Assembly (NCBI GenBank): GCA_050945895.1
Contig: JBMNTU010000069.1
Coordinates: 1-12,535, forward strand
DNA from: JBMNTU01 sp050945895
GTDB lineage: Bacteria; Bacillota; Clostridia; Christensenellales; Christensenellaceae
Length of the DNA: 12,535 nucleotides
Direction of reading: 5' to 3'
Shown piece after piece: positions 1 to 7,406 of this stretch (positions are counted from its first letter, which is position 1; each line of letters begins with the position of its first letter). The position numbers and the translations under genes are program-made. The notes beneath the pieces were generated by a model, which did not search any database, was not told the origin of the DNA, and saw nothing but the letters and a program-made list of their open reading frames with translations.

Positions 1-27
1 ACTGCAGAACCGTCAAAGGAGATATGC

Positions 28-330
28 ATGGGTGATGTACCATCTGAAAAAATCATCGTTAAGAATATTATGGAGGAGCTGGTCGAAGAAAAGCTCGATA
101 TGATGATGAGCTCTGCTGGTGTATGCGACTGCGAACAGTGTCGGGCGGATGTTTTTGCATATGCGCTCAATCATCTTCCGCCCAAGTATATTGCATCTAC
201 AAGCGGAGATGTATTTACGCGTGTAAACACGGCCACAACACAGTTCCAGGCGGATATACTTACGGCGATCGTGCAGGCGATCGATATGGTATCAAAGCAT
301 CCGCGACATCCGGTAGTGGAAAGCAAATAG
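28..330 (+). CDS. ComFB-family protein (possible cyclic-dinucleotide receptor)
   Basis: A complete 100-residue protein. The centre carries the ComFB family pattern: an N-terminal helix with NIMEELVEEKLD (residues 13-24), a Cys cluster C33-x-C35-x-x-C38, then RADVFAYALNHLPPKY (39-54). In the family, Bacillus subtilis ComFB is encoded in the late-competence comF operon but its job is unclear; its structure is a zinc-binding dimer. Cyanobacterial homologues have been reported to bind c-di-GMP or c-di-AMP. I infer a small cytoplasmic regulator or receptor, with zinc bound by the three Cys. The start has an AAAGGAG ribosome site at 15-21, six bases upstream; an ATG at 24 is out of frame. No comFA or comFC neighbour is visible, so a competence role is not supported here, although only 27 bases upstream are in view. 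A terminator follows directly, so this is the last gene of its transcript. Confidence 0.88.
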   Translation: MGDVPSEKIIVKNIMEELVEEKLDMMMSSAGVCDCEQCRADVFAYALNHLPPKYIASTSGDVFTRVNTATTQFQADILTAIVQAIDMVSKHPRHPVVESK

Positions 331-367
331 TATAAAAATAGCCGGATCTATACGAAAAACAGTACAG

Positions 368-390
368 CGTGGTAAAAACCACGTTTTTTT
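368..390 (+). terminator. Intrinsic terminator after the ComFB gene
   Basis: A 6-bp stem, CGTGGT (368-373) with ACCACG (378-383), closes an AAAA loop and is followed directly by seven T (384-390). This is a classical rho-independent terminator on the + strand. The convergent minus-strand LuxR gene stops at 395, so the stem lies just beyond both genes. In the minus direction the run after the stem is not T-rich at once, so it should work mainly for ComFB. Confidence 0.85.
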
Positions 391-394
391 GTTT

Positions 395-2932
395 TCAGGC
401 TTGCTCGATAAGCCCGTTTGCGACGGCAATATAAATAGCATCTACACGGTTTAATGCACCCAGTTTGTAGTAGATATTGGTAATATGTTTTTTAACTCCG
501 TGGATAGAAATACCAAGAATCCGGCTGATATCCTCGCGGGAATATCCCTGCGACAGGTAGGACAACACTTCGGTTTCGCGGGGGGTCAGTACAGACGGCG
601 CTTTTGCGGCAGGCATTTCTTTGTGAGAATGCGTATACTGGCGAAGCATGGTTGCCTCGCGTTTTGAATATTCCATAGTTTCGTTGCGTATGATAGCTAC
701 CCAGTTGGGGTCGAAGGAGAATATAGACTGCCTCTGAACTGCGTCTAACAGGCCAAGGGTGAGGCGCCCAAACTCCACAAAACAATTGATGATACGGTTT
801 TGCCATGTCATATCGTATGCAGGACGCAATGCCTGGACGGCCCGTGGTTCGTCCTCCAGCTTTTGCAGGCAGGCGGCCTTCAGGATGGAAGAAGAAACTT
901 GTATGCCCCACATGTTTTTTTCATTGTAAAATTCGTCTAGCTCAAGTAGGGTGGCGTATGCTCCTTCGAAATCGCCGGACACATAGCGGCATGCTGCGCG
1001 AATGGTTCTATCTCGCCCAATATCGAGCAAATTGTCGGAGGGAAGGGCAGTGTCGCTGGATAGCCATGACGGGACTTTGGCAGGGTCGTTCACCCGCAGG
1101 TAAAAAAGTCCCCGGGCGCAGTCCCGAATGTTTGCAAGTTCGATAGGACCGTTTTCCTCGATATAATCGACGAGTTCGCTTAAAAGTGATTCTGCTTTTA
1201 CACAGTCACCCTGAAGAAGGGAAGTGCGAATTTGTAGGTATAATGCATTGGACGCAATGTCGTGCTGTCTGGCATCCTTGGCGGCATACAGCGCCCGGAC
1301 AGCGTATTCGATAGAATCGCGAAGACGGCCAGAATAATAGCAGGCTTCTGCGGCAAAAAGCTGAGAATATCCCCTGCCGCTGTTGCCGTAGAGCAGCCGT
1401 GCATTGCCAACAAACTCGGCCATATAACCCAGCATTTTGGCAGTGCGGTTGGGTTCTTGGTCGGGAAGGAAAAAGACTTCGTTGTTTCCCGCTACCGAAA
1501 GTTCTTCTGAGCGGATGCGCGTTCCGTTTGGCAGGAGGGGAATGGCTTTTTTCATGTACTCTATAGCGGCCAAATCGCTTTGCATGAGAGAAATATCCGC
1601 CATTACAGCATAGGTATCCCCAAGTAAAAGGGCTTGGGCTTCATCAAGCTCCTGGTTTTTCAGACGTTCTATGATAGAAAGGAAGAGCGTACGGGCCTTT
1701 CTGGTTTTTGCATCGTTAAAGTACATGAACCCGCGGCAGAAATCAACTGCTGGATGAGCAGCAGTGTATGGTTCGGGCAATTGTTCCAGCCGTTCTAGAA
1801 TGTGATTGGTAACCTGATTGCTCATTCTTTTTTTTGGCAGAAGCAGCACAGCGCCAACAAAGCGGTCGTAGTCCTGGAGCTTCCAGAAGCAATCGAGCGC
1901 CTCGTGGAAAAATTTATTCTGCAGAAACCAATTTCCTGCGCAAGAATAAAGCGCTTCAATGGTTTCTTTGGGAAGAAGTACTTGCTTATTTTCCAAAAAA
2001 GCACGATACATTCTTTGAAAATGAAATATGTCGTGAGAAAAATCGTAAGTAATAAAAATATTCTGCGAAAGTACGGAAACTGCTTTATCCATATCTTGCA
2101 TGCTAATTGCGTGAAGCAGCCCCAAGGGAATGCTGTCGAAGCATGAAAGTCCTACAAGAAGTTGTTGCATGCTGCTGTTGTATCCTGCAAAATAGTCTCT
2201 TTCAAACAGCTCCGATATAACCTGCATGTAGGGCGTTTCGCCAAAGTCGTGGCGGGCGACTCTGTCGGGCTGCGAGGCAATCAGGTGAAGCGCCATAGGC
2301 CAGCCGCCGGTATGCTGCTGCAGGCGTTTTTGGTCTGCAGTGCTCAAATGGTGTTCGTACCGGTCAAACAATTGTGCGGTCTCTTCCTCGTTAAAAAGCA
2401 GATCGCTTGCTCCAACCCGAAAGTGCCGTCCTTCGCCAATATGGAGACGGATGTCTGCGCGCTGCTTGCTAATATAGATTACGCAGAGCGTCTCTAGTTC
2501 GGCCTGGATAAGGATATCGATAAATTCCCGGATAGTTGGATTTTTGATGTTTTCTGCATTGTCGAAAACAAAAAGCGCCGATCCATTTGTAGCAAGCTCA
2601 TTGCTTAGCATTTGTAAAAGCATATCGTAAGCACGTGGAAGATTGGAAAAACTTGTTTTGGACAAGGAATCGGCAAGGAGGGGAAGTTCTCTTTCGAGCG
2701 CGCTTAAAAACCGGTCCCAAAACCGGTCGGGGTCATTGTCTATGGGAAGAAGATGCACCCAAACAAGCCTGCGCGTAGCCCCGCGGCAAAAATCTGCAAC
2801 GGCTGCTGTTTTTCCATAGCCGGGGCCGGCAATAACAGTGATGAGTGGATATTCCAAACCGGCTTCCAGTATTTTATTGACGCGGGGCCGGGAAATGACC
2901 CAGCTGTGTGCATGAGGATAAGTACGTAGCAT
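395..2932 (-). CDS. MalT-type LuxR-family transcriptional regulator
   Basis: A large one-component regulator of 845 residues from the preferred start. The N terminus holds an ATPase module: Walker A GPGYGKT at residues 36-42 and a Walker B-like ALFVFDNAENI near 119-129. A long helical, TPR-like middle follows. The last 64 residues are a LuxR/GerE DNA-binding domain, beginning LTPRETEVLSYLSQGYS and containing ISRILGISIHGVKKHITNIY. This is the STAND/MalT layout, where an inducer and ATP switch the protein into an oligomer that activates transcription; the inducer here is unknown. The frame extends to an ATG at 2977, but a perfect TATAAT lies across that codon. The ATG at 2932 has GAGGA (2939-2943) six bases upstream, so it is the better start. 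The gene is divergent from the chemoreceptor gene and convergent with ComFB. A role in controlling the chemoreceptor is inference from position only. Confidence 0.9.
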   Translation of the reverse strand: MLRTYPHAHSWVISRPRVNKILEAGLEYPLITVIAGPGYGKTAAVADFCRGATRRLVWVHLLPIDNDPDRFWDRFLSALERELPLLADSLSKTSFSNLPRAYDMLLQMLSNELATNGSALFVFDNAENIKNPTIREFIDILIQAELETLCVIYISKQRADIRLHIGEGRHFRVGASDLLFNEEETAQLFDRYEHHLSTADQKRLQQHTGGWPMALHLIASQPDRVARHDFGETPYMQVISELFERDYFAGYNSSMQQLLVGLSCFDSIPLGLLHAISMQDMDKAVSVLSQNIFITYDFSHDIFHFQRMYRAFLENKQVLLPKETIEALYSCAGNWFLQNKFFHEALDCFWKLQDYDRFVGAVLLLPKKRMSNQVTNHILERLEQLPEPYTAAHPAVDFCRGFMYFNDAKTRKARTLFLSIIERLKNQELDEAQALLLGDTYAVMADISLMQSDLAAIEYMKKAIPLLPNGTRIRSEELSVAGNNEVFFLPDQEPNRTAKMLGYMAEFVGNARLLYGNSGRGYSQLFAAEACYYSGRLRDSIEYAVRALYAAKDARQHDIASNALYLQIRTSLLQGDCVKAESLLSELVDYIEENGPIELANIRDCARGLFYLRVNDPAKVPSWLSSDTALPSDNLLDIGRDRTIRAACRYVSGDFEGAYATLLELDEFYNEKNMWGIQVSSSILKAACLQKLEDEPRAVQALRPAYDMTWQNRIINCFVEFGRLTLGLLDAVQRQSIFSFDPNWVAIIRNETMEYSKREATMLRQYTHSHKEMPAAKAPSVLTPRETEVLSYLSQGYSREDISRILGISIHGVKKHITNIYYKLGALNRVDAIYIAVANGLIEQA

Positions 2933-2975
2933 GAAATTTCCTCGCTTATGCGCCGAAATGAAAATGGTGTTCCGC

Positions 2976-3004
2976 ATTATAGATACCCCGAAATTTCCAG
3001 AAAA
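2976..3004 (-). promoter_or_regulatory. Candidate sigma-A promoter for the LuxR regulator
   Basis: Read on the minus strand, a perfect TATAAT occupies 2981-2976. A weak -35 element, TTTTCT, lies at 3004-2999 with a 17-base spacer. Transcription would begin near 2969, giving a leader of about 37 bases that contains the GAGGA ribosome site of the start at 2932. The -10 box covers the upstream ATG at 2977, which argues against that codon being used. Confidence 0.5.
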
Positions 3005-3034
3005 AACAAAAAAGGATACTCCACCTTTGGTTAC

Positions 3035-3062
3035 TTTTCACTAAGTGGGAACTTGCTACAAT
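3035..3062 (+). promoter_or_regulatory. Candidate promoter of the chemoreceptor gene, with inverted repeat
   Basis: TTTTCA (3035-3040) and TACAAT (3057-3062) form a plausible -35/-10 pair with a 16-base spacer. An imperfect 17-base inverted repeat, TTTTCACT-A-AGTGGGAA (3035-3051), covers the -35 box and the first part of the spacer. Its core CACT-A-AGTG is perfect. This is where an operator would be expected. The predicted transcript has a leader of about 128 bases before the GTG start. No sigma-D (motility) consensus was seen. Confidence 0.4.
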
Positions 3063-3124
3063 AAAATCAGAGGCAGCAGGAGTACGGCACAATATATCCT
3101 AAAAAACAGGAAAAGGGCAAATGT

Positions 3125-3158
3125 GTCCGGACGGCAGCTATAGTGCACTGCTGCGGAC
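3125..3158 (+). other. Bulged hairpin in the chemoreceptor leader
   Basis: GTCC (3125-3128) pairs with GGAC (3155-3158), and GCAGC (3134-3138) with GCTGC (3150-3154). This gives a nine-pair stem with a five-base one-sided bulge and an 11-base loop. No T-run follows, so it is not a terminator. It ends 22 bases before the AGGAGGAGGT ribosome site and may affect mRNA stability or translation. Confidence 0.4.
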
Positions 3159-3196
3159 GTTAAAAAACACAGAAAGCATAAGGAGGAGGTGAGAAA

Positions 3197-5359
3197 GTGA
3201 AAAACTTATCTGTGAGTAAAAAAATTCTATTTGGTTTTTTGATCGTCATACTGATTATTGGCGTCATACTTGCAATGACGATCATTACGTCTATTACACG
3301 TAACAACGACCTCGAACGGGCAGGACGAATGAACGAACTCCAGCAAGAGGCAAATACTTTGCTTTACAACTTCAATCTTGCGCGAGTAGAGATCCGCACC
3401 GTGTTTACGTCGGTGGACGCAGAGGAAGAGTATAACCTAGCGCTCGAATACCTGGATACCTGTATTGGAATCTTAGATCATATGGACGAGATGTCTGCAG
3501 AGCTGGGCGGCTATATGACCGAAGAAAACGCGGAAATACGCCGTTTGTTTGAAGCGGTACGGGCAGGCGTGATTAACGTAGGTGACAACGACGAAAAGGT
3601 TAACCTGGCGATTGCAGATATGAAAAGCAGTGGACAGGTAATGACCGACGGCAGCGACGACCTTTACGATCTGGTTACAAATATTACCATGGAGATCGCG
3701 GCTACTGACAGTGCAGCAGGAATTGAACGGGTAACCAGCGTTATGATGCCGGTGAAAGAATTAAGCGATATTGTCAACAATATTCGCGTAAACAGCCGTG
3801 TGTTGATGTTTCAACAAGATCTATCGATAATTCCCGATATTATGGCAGAATTAGACAGTGCGGAGCAACAGGCAAACTCTGTTCGTACTGTTTTGACGAC
3901 GGAGGAAGGGCGCGCAGCAATTGACGAGTTGGTAGGTGCACTGGCAGGATTCAGGAGTGCTGTAAACGATGTGAGTACGCATGTAACAAATTCTGATGCG
4001 GAAATTGCGTCGGCAAGAGCGGTTTTCCTAGAACTGAGCGACATGATTACAGCAGGTGTAATAGCCATAGCAGATGATGTAAGCACAGTGAATGCACAAG
4101 CGGTTAGTACGTCGCAATTTGTAATGTACATCATGATTGGTATCGGTGCGGCAGCCGTAGTCTTTGCGGTGGTAATTGCAATGGCAATAGGAAAAATCAT
4201 CACCCGACCGCTGAACAAGATGAAGGATGTTATGCTGCAGGCGGGCGAAACAGGCAATCTGAATTTCAGCGAGGAAGTACGAAAAGATGTGAAGAAAGAG
4301 TCGGAAGCAAAGGATGAGATTGGTCAATCGCTGATGGCATTTACAACTTTCATAGACCATATTACCAATATGGCCGGAACACTGGAGTCTGTTGCCAACA
4401 AGGACTTGACAGTGGATGTGAACCTGCTGAGCGATGAAGACACTATGGGGATATCCCTCAAAAAGATGATTGGAAATTTGAACCATATGTTCACCGAGAT
4501 CAACAATATCGCAGCGCAGGTAGCGGCAGCAGCAGGCGATGTGGCCATGGGCGCGCAAGGGCTTGCCCAGGGCAGTACAGAGCAGGCGGCAACCGTACAG
4601 GAGATCAGCGCTTCTGTCAATGCAATTAACGAGCAGATGAGCACCAGCAGCGAGACAGCAAACGAAGCGGCACAAGGCAGCATGGAAATCAGCGACGCGG
4701 CGCAGGAAGGCAACCGGAAGATGACGCAGATGATGAGCTCTATGCATGAGATCAACGATGCCAGCCAGGCGATTCGCCAGGTAATAAAGGTAATTGATGA
4801 TATCGCCTTCCAGACCAACATACTTGCACTTAACGCAGCGGTTGAAGCAGCGCGTGCAGGAGACCATGGCAAGGGCTTTGCAGTGGTCGCAGACGAGGTG
4901 CGAAACCTGGCCGGCAAGAGCGCGGATGCGGCAAAGGAAACTTCTGACCTAATTTCGAAAAACATTGAAAAAACGGAACAGGGGCTTAGCTACACCGAAG
5001 AAACCGCAACGAGCCTGACACAAATTGTGGAAGGAATCCAGAAAAACAGCGAATCGTTGCAGGTGGTTGCACAGCAAAGTGAAGGTGCAAAATCGGCGAC
5101 CTCGCAGGTGAACCTTGCGGTAGACCAAGTGGCGCAGGTTGTACAGCAAAACAGTGCAACCAGCGAGCAGAGTGCAGCAGCCAGTGAAGAAATGAGCAAT
5201 CAGGCGCAAATTCTGCAGCAGCTTATATCTGAATTTAAGATACGGGATCAGGGAATAGGCACAGGCATGGACGCAAGGCCGTTCCCGTCAAGCGGAAGTG
5301 CGGAAGACGGTATGTCAGGAGATGGCGACCAGGCTGATGAAGATCCGTATTTCTTCTAA
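3197..5359 (+). CDS. Methyl-accepting chemotaxis protein
   Basis: A membrane chemoreceptor of 720 residues. TM1 spans about residues 10-32 and TM2 about 308-332, framing an outer sensor region of about 275 residues. That region reads as all-helical, fits a long helical-bundle (HBM-like) sensor better than a Cache fold, and leaves the ligand unknown. A HAMP domain follows TM2 (about 330-390), and a second HAMP-like unit may lie around KDLTVDVNLLSDEDTMG. The signalling tip is clear: IDDIAFQTNILALNAAVEAA starts at 533 and is followed by ARAGDHGKGFAVVADEVRNLAG. This tip binds CheA and CheW in the family. After the coiled coil comes a flexible acidic tail of about 38 residues ending DPYFF. The start is GTG with AGGAGGAGGT (3181-3190) six bases upstream. 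No che genes are in view, so the partner kinase is encoded elsewhere. The EAL gene lies 161 bases downstream on the same strand. Confidence 0.95.
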   Translation: MKNLSVSKKILFGFLIVILIIGVILAMTIITSITRNNDLERAGRMNELQQEANTLLYNFNLARVEIRTVFTSVDAEEEYNLALEYLDTCIGILDHMDEMSAELGGYMTEENAEIRRLFEAVRAGVINVGDNDEKVNLAIADMKSSGQVMTDGSDDLYDLVTNITMEIAATDSAAGIERVTSVMMPVKELSDIVNNIRVNSRVLMFQQDLSIIPDIMAELDSAEQQANSVRTVLTTEEGRAAIDELVGALAGFRSAVNDVSTHVTNSDAEIASARAVFLELSDMITAGVIAIADDVSTVNAQAVSTSQFVMYIMIGIGAAAVVFAVVIAMAIGKIITRPLNKMKDVMLQAGETGNLNFSEEVRKDVKKESEAKDEIGQSLMAFTTFIDHITNMAGTLESVANKDLTVDVNLLSDEDTMGISLKKMIGNLNHMFTEINNIAAQVAAAAGDVAMGAQGLAQGSTEQAATVQEISASVNAINEQMSTSSETANEAAQGSMEISDAAQEGNRKMTQMMSSMHEINDASQAIRQVIKVIDDIAFQTNILALNAAVEAARAGDHGKGFAVVADEVRNLAGKSADAAKETSDLISKNIEKTEQGLSYTEETATSLTQIVEGIQKNSESLQVVAQQSEGAKSATSQVNLAVDQVAQVVQQNSATSEQSAAASEEMSNQAQILQQLISEFKIRDQGIGTGMDARPFPSSGSAEDGMSGDGDQADEDPYFF

Positions 5360-5380
5360 GGGATAACGAACGACTAGGCG

Positions 5381-5396
5381 CTCCGGAAAATCGGAG
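5381..5396 (+). other. Small hairpin after the chemoreceptor gene
   Basis: CTCCG (5381-5385) pairs with CGGAG (5392-5396) around a six-base loop, 21 bases after the chemoreceptor stop. The bases after it (AATAAACAG) are not a T-run, so a terminator is unlikely. It may protect the 3' end of a processed transcript. Confidence 0.3.
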
Positions 5397-5427
5397 AATA
5401 AACAGTTGCGGGTATTGTATGAATGGG

Positions 5428-5457
5428 GAAGACCGGCGCCGGGAAGACCGGCGCCGG
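5428..5457 (+). repeat. Tandem 15-bp repeat forming a GC-only 10-bp hairpin
   Basis: GAAGACCGGCGCCGG occurs twice head to tail (5428-5442 and 5443-5457). Each copy ends in the palindrome CCGGCGCCGG (5433-5442 and 5448-5457). The two palindromes can pair completely to give ten G-C pairs around a GAAGA loop. The next bases are CAAAATAAAA, with no T-run on either strand, so it is not a standard terminator. It lies between the chemoreceptor and EAL genes, 63 bases before the EAL start, and could act as an mRNA stability or processing element or as a protein site. Confidence 0.75.
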
Positions 5458-5520
5458 CAAAATAAAACAGAAAATGAATTTTCAATAATTTTATATAGAT
5501 GAAGTGGAAAGGAGGACAGT

Positions 5521-7284
5521 ATGATGCGCAGTGCAAATGATGTCAATGGATGGCAGAGTCCGGAAAACAGTTGGCAGACATCACAGATTTATACGAGAAA
5601 CCGCCTGCCTCAACTGTTCGACGAATTGGATGTTGCAGTAATTGTGGTGGGGCGCAATAACGGGCAAATACTCTATATCAACAATCATGTATGCAGGGAT
5701 GTTGGAAAAACCCACGCAGAACTTGAAAACAAGCATTATAGAAAAGTGTTTTGGCCGGAGTTTATTTCGGTATACGACCAGCTTGCAGCATCTTGTGAAG
5801 ATGGATTTGGGCACTCTGCAATCTTTTACTGGGCAGAGATGGCAATATGGGAACAAATATCGGCACGTATGGTCATATGGGAAACAGAGCCTGCGTTGCT
5901 GATTTGTATAACGAATATCAATGAGGTGACGCTGGTCGAGCATAAATTTGAAAACATGGCCTATTTTGATAATGTGCTCAAATTGCCTAATGGCGCAAAG
6001 CTGGAGGAGGATATCAGTGAGCTTGCAGACGTGGAAGCAGTTGCACTCATATGCTTCTCGGTAGAGCGCTTCGAGGAAATCAATAATTTGTATGGCTGGG
6101 ACAGTGGAGACTATCTGCTAAAGCAAATCAGTGACTGGATCATTTCGAGCGAAAGCAACCGGGCACAGCTTTACCGGATCGACAATGGATTTGCAATTAT
6201 GGGGCGCTGGGTGATGGTTGACGGTGTGATAGAGCGAGCAGAGGAGATACTCCAGCGTTTCAGGCAGCCGTGGGCACTGTCGGCAGGAGGGAATGTTCTT
6301 TCGGTCTTTTGTACGATTAAGCTGGGTATTGTGTATGGGAAATATATCCAAAATGAAATGAGAAACCTGCTTTCCAGAACCATACGGATTATCAAAGACG
6401 ATGTAGGTTATGCGATCTATGACGAGGAAGCAGATAAGCAGGAAAAGAGAAATCTGATGCTGCGAGATGCGCTAATAAACTGCATCTATAACGATATGAG
6501 AGGCTTTGAGGTGCATTACCAGCCTATTGTGGACACAAAAACAGAGAGATGGGTTGGGGTGGAAGCGCTGTGCCGGTGGACATTGCCCAATGGAACCAAG
6601 GTTCCGCCGGGGGAGTTTATCCATATTGCAGAGCAGATAGGACTGGTTGTGCAGATCGACAGATGGGTTGGCAGAAAGGCAATGGCAGACTGTGTTATGT
6701 TGGGGCTGAATAAAAAGCGGTTTAAGCTGAGTATCAATTTTTCGCCCACGCACACAGTTAGCAACAGGCTTGCGGAAGACATGGCGGGGGCACTTAAAAG
6801 GATTGGTTACCCTGCGGAAAAATTGAATATTGAGATAACAGAAAGCGCAAAAATGAGCTTTGAAGATGATAACTTAAACGGTCTGCGGCTGTTGAATGAA
6901 CAAAACATTAGTCTCAGCCTGGACGACTTTGGAACAGGCTATTCCTCTTTCGAAAACCTGATTGGCGTTCCGGTAGGATCGCTAAAGATAGAGAAAATGT
7001 TTCTGGATGGAATAGAGACAGACGGCTACAAGCAATACCTCCTGCAAATGCTGGTAGACTTGGCGCATCACCTGGATATGAAGCTTATATCTGAGGGAGT
7101 GGAAACGAAAGAGCAGCTTGCGCTCATGAAAAAATACGGAGTCGATTTGGTTCAGGGTTATTATTTCAGTAAGCCGATTTCGTATGATGCGTTGCAACAA
7201 GAAGTATGGAGGTTTGGTGACGATATGAATGGAGAAGGCCGGGATGCCCCGCAACGAAAGGAGGGAAGATGTGAAAAAGTATAA
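5521..7284 (+). CDS. PAS / degenerate GGDEF / EAL protein, predicted c-di-GMP phosphodiesterase
   Basis: A soluble 587-residue protein with three parts. Residues about 30-142 resemble a PAS sensor (DVAVIVVGRNNGQILYINN). Residues about 145-300 are a GGDEF fold that has lost catalysis: the usual metal-binding DxD region reads CFSVERF, and the GGDEF signature is reduced to DNGF (221-224) after R219-I220. Residues about 325-570 are an EAL domain with its key residues present: E348 of EALCRW, N406 of INFSP, E438 and E441 of EITES, D468 and D469 of DDFGTGYSS, K489, E525 and E528 of SEGVE, and Q545 of QGYYFSKP. I therefore predict hydrolysis of c-di-GMP to pGpG, with the PAS and dead GGDEF domains regulating it; dead GGDEF domains in some relatives bind GTP. 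There is no membrane segment. AAAGGAGGA (5508-5516) supports the start; an ATG at 5524 is an equal alternative. The gene may be co-transcribed with the chemoreceptor. Confidence 0.93.
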   Translation: MMRSANDVNGWQSPENSWQTSQIYTRNRLPQLFDELDVAVIVVGRNNGQILYINNHVCRDVGKTHAELENKHYRKVFWPEFISVYDQLAASCEDGFGHSAIFYWAEMAIWEQISARMVIWETEPALLICITNINEVTLVEHKFENMAYFDNVLKLPNGAKLEEDISELADVEAVALICFSVERFEEINNLYGWDSGDYLLKQISDWIISSESNRAQLYRIDNGFAIMGRWVMVDGVIERAEEILQRFRQPWALSAGGNVLSVFCTIKLGIVYGKYIQNEMRNLLSRTIRIIKDDVGYAIYDEEADKQEKRNLMLRDALINCIYNDMRGFEVHYQPIVDTKTERWVGVEALCRWTLPNGTKVPPGEFIHIAEQIGLVVQIDRWVGRKAMADCVMLGLNKKRFKLSINFSPTHTVSNRLAEDMAGALKRIGYPAEKLNIEITESAKMSFEDDNLNGLRLLNEQNISLSLDDFGTGYSSFENLIGVPVGSLKIEKMFLDGIETDGYKQYLLQMLVDLAHHLDMKLISEGVETKEQLALMKKYGVDLVQGYYFSKPISYDALQQEVWRFGDDMNGEGRDAPQRKEGRCEKV

Positions 7285-7339
7285 ACAGATAAAGGGGCAA
7301 AGAGCCGGCAGGTGGACGAATAGTCATTCATATACATAA
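7271..7339 (+). CDS. Possible small protein (22 aa) overlapping the EAL gene end
   Basis: A GTG at 7271 opens a 22-codon frame ending with TAA at 7337-7339. It is preceded by AAAGGAGGG (7257-7265) with six bases between GGAGG and GTG, a spacing as good as that of the larger genes. It overlaps the last 14 bases of the EAL gene in another frame, an arrangement typical of translational coupling. The peptide starts MKKYKQIKGQRAGRW and is strongly basic, with no membrane segment. It could be a real small protein, the remnant of a gene whose body was lost, or chance. The purine-rich ribosome site also encodes the Arg/Lys-rich end of the EAL protein, so selection on it is not certain. Confidence 0.4.
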   Translation: MKKYKQIKGQRAGRWTNSHSYT

Positions 7340-7406
7340 GGATAGCCAGATTGCATATCTTAAAGCCATTTCATTTATCCTATCTAAAAAAAATTCAAAC
7401 TTGTTA

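Noticed and set aside
1..27. End of an upstream gene
   Set aside because: Only 27 bases are visible; beyond the ribosome site of the ComFB gene there is no basis for a call.
28..330. Competence operon (comF) assignment for the first gene
   Set aside because: No helicase-like comFA or phosphoribosyltransferase-like comFC is beside it in view, and the gene is followed by a terminator.
3063..3196. c-di-GMP riboswitch in the chemoreceptor leader
   Set aside because: A GGGCAAA and a stem are present, but the conserved GGACGCAAAGCC and GGTAGC-type segments of the type I class are missing, and type II is not matched either.
4028..4867. A 279-codon minus-strand frame, and others at 3811-4257 and 4324-4965
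   Set aside because: They lie opposite the chemoreceptor gene, whose frame has unmistakable signalling motifs; the minus-strand products match nothing known.
5428..5457. CRISPR array or end of an insertion sequence
   Set aside because: There are only two adjacent copies with no spacer, no transposase and no flanking target duplication.
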